From Euperipatoides rowelli (taxonomy: Eukaryota > Onychophora > Udeonychophora > Euonychophora > Peripatopsidae): a stretch of 10,922 nt of DNA. Where the stretch lies: NCBI GenBank assembly GCA_003024985.2, contig PXIH01S0025265.1. One strand, written 5' to 3'. Positions 7,291 to 10,922 of this stretch are shown piece after piece. Positions within the stretch are counted from its first letter, which is position 1. Each line of letters begins with the position of its first letter. The position numbers were made by a program, and so were the translations under genes. The notes under the pieces are model-generated. The model was not told the DNA's origin, did not search any database, and worked only from the letters and a program-made list of their open reading frames with translations.

Positions 7291-7569
7291 TTAAAATATA
7301 TAAAACAAACTGAAATATGCATTAGTATAACTTCAGATGGAGCTAATGTTCTCTTGTCCACAAAAAATGGTGTAGCAGCTAAATTCAGAGCCACGTTTAA
7401 TGACAAAATTATTGTTCAACAATGCATGACACATAGATTTGTCCTTGCAATTAAAGATGGGCAACACAATAGTCCAACATTTGTTGAAAATATTATCCAA
7501 GATATATTGAACCATTTTATATTAAGTGCTTCTAGAAGGGATAAATTTAAAGAAACAACTATTAAATGA
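7291..7569 (+). pseudogene. hAT relic, fragment with DGA and CxxH motifs
   Basis: The frame is open from 7291 (a TAA lies at 7288) to the stop at 7567. It encodes ITSDGANVLLS, NGVAAKFRATF, QQCMTHRFVLAIKDG and a tail ending in KETTIK. No ATG begins the homologous region, so the true protein continued upstream. It overlaps the next fragment by four bases in another frame. Confidence 0.75.
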
Positions 7570-8171
7570 CTGAATATGGAACACTGATAAAATATCACAA
7601 AATTAGATGGCTGAGTTTTAATGAATGGGTCCAGAGACTCACTACACTCCATAAAGATTTGATAACTTATTTTGAAACTCAAATGATTATTGGGAAATCA
7701 AATATGAAAGAACAATGTAGGAAATTGTATGAGAAAGTGACAGATTACAAATTTGTTGCTTATTTATACTTTCTGAGAGGTCAGTTGCCACTGTTCTCAG
7801 AAATTAATAAAATATTACAAAAAGAAAATCAAACAATACTTGAATCCTACAGTCAAATACAGAGTACTAGACAAATATTGTTAGAGCTGATCATGAAAGA
7901 TCCCAATATTCTTGCTCCTACATTGTTTGAAAATAAAAATATAAAATCATTTGATCCTGACAAACAGGATGTTAAATTTCTTGGCACTTTATTTAATCAA
8001 TTTTGGCAAGAAGCTATTGATACCGGTAATAGTTATTTTAGCACGAATGAAAGCAAAGAAATTTTTAGAAATTGTATTACCTTTATCAATGACATCATTA
8101 AAGTCATTAGACAAAAGATTTCAGGATATGTCATTCTTTGCCAAAGAATCATTTCTTAAACCCAGATCTTA
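7566..8171 (+). pseudogene. hAT relic, central fragment with RW motif
   Basis: This frame-3 piece opens TEYGTLIKYHKIRWLSFNEW and runs about 175 residues with no stop, the longest intact block of the copy. Close to 8100 the homology moves to frame 1, giving LDKRFQDMSFFAKESFLKP and a stop at 8170. That corresponds to the 'LxxRFPD' segment of the family, so a single small indel near 8100 explains the shift. Confidence 0.75.
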
Positions 8172-8326
8172 GGAAAACAAATATTTCAAAAATGCAACTT
8201 TTATTGTCAAAAGTAAATAACAATTACCTTGATGAAGACAAATGTATTATGCAATATCACAATGTACAGAAATGATGAAGAAATAGATTACAGTATATAT
8301 AAATAACAAAGATGTAGGCCTAATAA

Positions 8327-8569
8327 GTACTTTTATTTCATTGTTTCAACAAGGAAAAATATCATCATTTTTCAAAATTGTGTCTTTTGCTGTTAACAAT
8401 TTCCCCAGATACTGTTGCTTGTCAAAGGGGCTTCAGCTTATTAAACTATGTAAAAAATGAATATTATAGGACTGTCTTAGCATCTGAAAATCTAAATGCT
8501 GCTATGGCTGTAACCATGGATGAAAGGGACATTGACTCATTTCCTTTCCATAAAATGCTAAAAAAATAA
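8327..8569 (+). pseudogene. hAT relic, C-terminal dimerisation domain
   Basis: Frame 2 is open from 8327 and reads LLLLTISPDTVACQRGFSLL, then YVKNEYYRTVLASENLNAAM and MDERDIDSF. This is the hAT C-terminal dimerisation domain (usual pattern P-x4-A-x-x-ERxFS-x-x-NxxKTxxRxxLxxExLxxLM). The Glu of ERxFS, which I take to be the third catalytic acidic residue of hAT enzymes, is Gln here (CAA, 8423-8425). The Arg of the usual 'R-x-x-L' is partly kept in YYRTVL. It ends normally with KMLKK and TAA. Confidence 0.75.
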
Positions 8570-10204
8570 AAATGGAAAAAGTGTGGGGAATAGTAACAAT
8601 TGAGATACCATTGTCTGTAAATATATCTGTGAATATTAAAAAAAATGTCATTAAACAATTTTATCCCTATCTTTTTGTCATTTCATTATTTTAGAATTAA
8701 TCATGACATCTGTGTAAGGTTCATAAAGTTTTACAGCCATTTGTGCAATGTAAATGGTTATGAGTAAAAAACTATCAATTGAATATAGCCAATGTAAGCA
8801 AAAAAAAATGTATTGGCAACAAACGGCACCATATAGCCCACCACTAAAACTTGAAAAAAATTATTAAAATAGTCCTTGCACCAAGTCACATTTTTGGTGT
8901 ATAATAAATTCTAAATTTTGACACCAAGACAAAACTGCTTGGACACCCCTGAAAAATAGTAGCAAAAGTGCAAAACAGGAAATACGTAATTACTTCAGTA
9001 AAATCTACCCCATGAAAATTTTCCTTTCTTGACCGAATAAATGATGTTTGAGGAAATGGAATGACCATGTTTACACAATCAATAACAATCCTGGAGTGTC
9101 ATATCAAAACTTAAATCCAGGAATCACCGTGTATTAGCTTCGTTTCCAATAATTTAAATAATTACTTTTTTTGCTGCTAAAAATCGTTCAATTCTCACTC
9201 CTATCTTTCTAATCCAGGATTTTTTGAATATTTAAAACATAACATGAAAAACAGTAAAAACATTTATCCATATTTTTGCCATTTTAGTTTATGACTGTTT
9301 CTTTCATTTGCTTACAAATTCAACATTTACAGTAAATCTATACAGCAATATTTACAGTAAATTTATACAGTAGCCTATCTTATTTTAACCCATTTTTTAC
9401 TACATTTTGGAATACCTTGTGTATTTTATTTGTCATTTTATTCACAACAATTTTGTACATTTATTTCAATATCTGAATAGCTGCAGCAAAAGTTATTCTT
9501 GATCCTTTATTTTACAATCATTCTATTTGTTTATCTCTCAGAAAAAAACTGGTTCCCTCCTTCAAATCTTTATTTAAAATACAAAATATATTAATCAAAT
9601 TTACATATTTTATAAGCAATGTTTTTATTCAACCAAAGGGTTGATTTTATTTTTTCACCACTAAGTAAGTGGATGAAGATTGTGGAAATATAAGGAAATA
9701 GAGAAATTTATTTATTTATTTTACTTTCATAACCTCTCTGGAATTTGTGAAAAATTATTTTAAAGCATACAAATAAGAAAGAGAAAATCATTTTTACCTT
9801 ATCCTGTTCATTGCTAGTAACCTGTCAAAAATTTATATAAACTGTCTCATGGACTCAATGTACCAATTCAATATAATGCTTGAAATTTTGAACAATCAGC
9901 TGGACTGCATACCTGTTCAAAATCTGGATTCTAATATTGGACTAATATCATATAAATCGCCTAAAATATTTTTTGTGTACCTCTAGAGACTAGAATATGA
10001 ACTATGCTCTTAACCCACACCTGTTAATTCTGCTGAAGGACTTTTTACCTGCTAAAATTGTGTAGCTTACTGCTGGTGAAATTAATGTATTGGAACTAAT
10101 CTATTCAAACTGTATTTTTTTCTACCAAATTGAATTCTTATTCATTTATGTTATTACTATGGAAATTGATTCTCAAATTTATTTGTGTAATAGTAATAGT
10201 CAGC
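8570..10204. other. A+T-rich non-coding stretch
   Basis: No gene recognised on either strand. An imperfect stem (AGTTTT 8727-8732 with AAAACT 8768-8773, and CCATTT 8737-8742 with AAATGG 8752-8757) follows the hAT relic. TTGGTGT/ACACCAA arms lie at 8894-8900 and 8921-8927. The open minus-strand stretch at 8886-9068 encodes an unrecognised, moderately complex chain. A TTTATTTATTTATTTTA run lies near 9706. Confidence 0.45.
9326..9375. repeat. Two-copy 25-base tandem repeat
   Basis: 9326-9350 and 9351-9375 both begin TTTACAGTAAAT and share about 20 of 25 bases (TATACAG follows in each). The second copy runs into a TAGCCTA heptamer at 9371. Confidence 0.5.
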
Positions 10205-10344
10205 ACTTGTTTGTAAACAAGTAGTTGTCAACAACAACTGTCTTATACAATGTGTATTTTTTAATATTCTGTAAAACAATTTTGTAATAATATTTCTGTA
10301 AAACAAATTTAATATTTTACAATCTGTAGTCTACTGTAAAATAT
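10205..10344. repeat. Cluster of short palindromes and direct repeats
   Basis: ACTTGTTT (10205-10212) pairs with AAACAAGT (10215-10222). AGTTGT (10223-10228) pairs with ACAACT (10234-10239) immediately after. AATATTCTGTAAAACAATTT (10264) is repeated with small changes from 10289. Then ATATTTTACA (10312-10321) pairs with TGTAAAATAT (10335-10344). The first palindrome contains GTAAACAA, a forkhead-type core. The cluster lies about 170 bases upstream of the TATA-like box at 10511, so it could be a regulatory region or the end of an unidentified element. Confidence 0.4.
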
Positions 10345-10445
10345 CCAATTTTATTTTGTATATTTATTTCTTCAATTTATAAGATTTTGTGTCAGATAAT
10401 TAAAACTTACCTTGTAATCCAATCACAGTTAACTTCCATAATACA

Positions 10446-10457
10446 GGTCATGTGACC
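10446..10457. promoter_or_regulatory. E-box/M-box-like site GGTCATGTGACC
   Basis: GGTCA and TGACC are symmetric around a central TG, giving the TCATGTGA sequence bound by MITF/TFE-type bHLH-zip factors. It lies 54 bases upstream of the TATA-like box. A TTTTGGCGGAA stretch (10485-10495), close to an E2F site, lies between the two. Confidence 0.3.
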
Positions 10458-10510
10458 CAGATGCAGATGATTTTTTAATGAAAATTTTGGCGGAACAGTG
10501 TTTCAAACCC

Positions 10511-10520
10511 TATAAATAGG
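10511..10520 (+). promoter_or_regulatory. TATA box (TATAAATAGG) of a putative promoter
   Basis: CCCTATAAATAGG is a near-ideal TATA box flanked by C and G residues in otherwise A+T-rich DNA. An initiator-like TCAAGT lies at 10536-10541, about 27 bases after the box start. The first good ATG follows at 10597, which would leave a leader of about 55-60 bases. Supporting sites are listed upstream. No transcript evidence is available. Confidence 0.45.
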
Positions 10521-10596
10521 TCCACTTTGCCAATATCAAGTTGCTGAGGACACAAAATTTTGAAGCCAACAAGTAAGCAGAGACCAGCCTGGAATT

Positions 10597-10749
10597 ATGA
10601 AATCTCTGAAACACCGATTTTTAGTTATCACCCGCAAGCAGAAATTGAACATTGAAATCCTCTATGCAGCTTTCACCGGAGAAAAATTCCAATTGATTCG
10701 CTTCACTGTTATAGTGAGTGTGGTCAAGAAAACCTACTTTCGTATGTAA
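10597..10749 (+). CDS. Putative small protein or first coding exon (50 codons)
   Basis: An ATG with A at -3 opens 50 codons ending in TAA at 10747-10749. The product is basic (11 Lys/Arg against 2 acidic residues), with MKSLKHRFLVITRKQK at the N-terminus and a hydrophobic FTVIVSVV stretch near the end. G+C is about 37%, against an estimated 25-30% in the flanks. The ORF follows a TATA box by 86 bases, the best promoter-to-ORF arrangement in the window. The GTATGT inside its last codons (10742-10747) could be a splice donor, in which case this is a first exon and the gene continues outside the window. Another donor-like GTAAGC lies at 10573, before the ATG. I do not recognise the protein and there is no signal peptide. 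It may be chance. Confidence 0.35.
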   Translation: MKSLKHRFLVITRKQKLNIEILYAAFTGEKFQLIRFTVIVSVVKKTYFRM

Positions 10750-10922
10750 ATCAATCCTAGAAATATGTTATTTTTATTATTTTCCCAACATGTGCCACAA
10801 TTTTTATTTTAATTTAATCATTAAAACCATGGGTTATTAATTTAACTTTTTGTGTTGGGGTATTTCTTTAATAGACATAGCATGGAAAATTTTATTTAAA
10901 AGCATTCTTTATTTTTTTAATA
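10750..10922. other. A+T-rich end of window
   Basis: Nothing recognisable. It would be intronic or 3' flanking sequence of the 50-codon ORF. Confidence 0.4.

Larger units (their letters stand above)
7291..8569 (+). pseudogene. hAT transposase relic (ZNF862/ZMYM-like), 5'-truncated
   Basis: Pieces of one hAT-superfamily (Ac/hobo/Tam3) transposase follow in order: frame 1 to 7569, frame 3 from 7566 to about 8100, frame 1 from about 8100 to 8171, a decayed stretch, then frame 2 from 8327 to 8569. Visible hallmarks are TSDGANVLLS with the conserved Asp (codon 7336), CMTHR (the C-x2-H pair), the RW pair in KIRWLSFNEW, and the C-terminal dimerisation motif. The middle region (LYEKVTDYKFVAYLYFLRGQ, LPLFSEINKILQ) is typical of the ZNF862/ZMYM-like branch found in many animals. 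The BED finger and the region with the first catalytic Asp are absent upstream. At least three frameshifts and the Glu-to-Gln change at 8423 make it inactive. I found no terminal inverted repeats or 8-bp target duplications by eye. Confidence 0.8.
25..9377. repeat. Dispersed TAGGCTA/TAGCCTA heptamer, 13 copies
   Basis: Exact copies start at 25, 1837, 1945, 2432, 2451, 5429, 7130, 6502 and 6773 (TAGGCTA) and at 5660, 5724, 5835 and 9371 (TAGCCTA). At about 70% A+T, roughly one copy on both strands is expected in this length. A related GTAGGCCTA lies at 8314. Copies fall in intergenic DNA and inside element introns but not in the better-preserved coding blocks. The coordinates span the first to the last copy; the interval itself is not a repeat unit. 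Confidence 0.6.

Noticed and set aside
7333-7682. Two overlapping minus-strand open frames
   Set aside because: They are the antisense of the well-supported hAT fragments on the + strand.
8464-8658. 64-codon minus-strand open frame
   Set aside because: Antisense to the hAT dimerisation domain.
7150-8720. hAT terminal inverted repeats and 8-bp target duplication
   Set aside because: I looked for paired CAG...CTG-type ends around the relic and found none that match.
8886-9068. 60-codon minus-strand open frame of moderate complexity
   Set aside because: More protein-like than the others, but I recognise no motif and no neighbouring exon continues it. Not supported as a gene.

Overview
The window is eukaryotic, and most likely from an invertebrate animal genome. 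It is A+T-rich (roughly 70% by eye). It has no operons, no ribosome binding sites and no compact gene packing. Its coding remnants show pyrimidine-tract/AG splice acceptors, GTAAGT-type donors and AATAAA signals, and all are relics of eukaryotic mobile elements. An arthropod is my best guess, but nothing here fixes the species. I see no tRNA, rRNA, CRISPR array or intact host gene with a recognisable product.

Layout. 1-1080 is unannotated A+T-rich DNA with one clean hairpin. About 1100-4650 holds the most interesting object: a decayed, spliced DNA-transposon gene on the + strand. Its recognisable blocks run from a basic N-terminus through a zinc-ligand-like middle and an RNase-H-like putative catalytic core to a C-terminal module in its own exon. 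I recognise this protein family from invertebrate genomes as uncharacterised but cannot give it an established superfamily name. It is bracketed by seven copies of a motif with core ATTCCCTCA, six of them exact and one with a single mismatch. The motif is absent from the rest of the window, so these are candidate subterminal transposase-binding sites.

4867-5401 is a reverse-transcriptase remnant in three frames with its active site mutated. 5402-7290 is mostly non-coding; it holds one unrecognised 49-codon open stretch, a near-perfect 27-base palindrome and a pair of ETS-like motifs. 7291-8569 is the C-terminal two thirds of a hAT transposase of the ZNF862/ZMYM-like type, in several frames, with the glutamate of its ERxFS motif changed to glutamine. 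8570-10200 is A+T-rich DNA with no recognisable gene.

The right end (10205-10750) differs from the rest. A cluster of hairpins and short repeats is followed by a TATA-box promoter-like block and a 50-codon ORF with a favourable start context. This may be the first exon of a gene lying mostly beyond the window.

All three mobile-element relics lie on the + strand, and each carries independent frameshifts and stops, so none can be active as it stands. A TAGGCTA/TAGCCTA heptamer occurs 13 times where about one is expected by composition, which suggests a genome-specific dispersed signal or repeat core.
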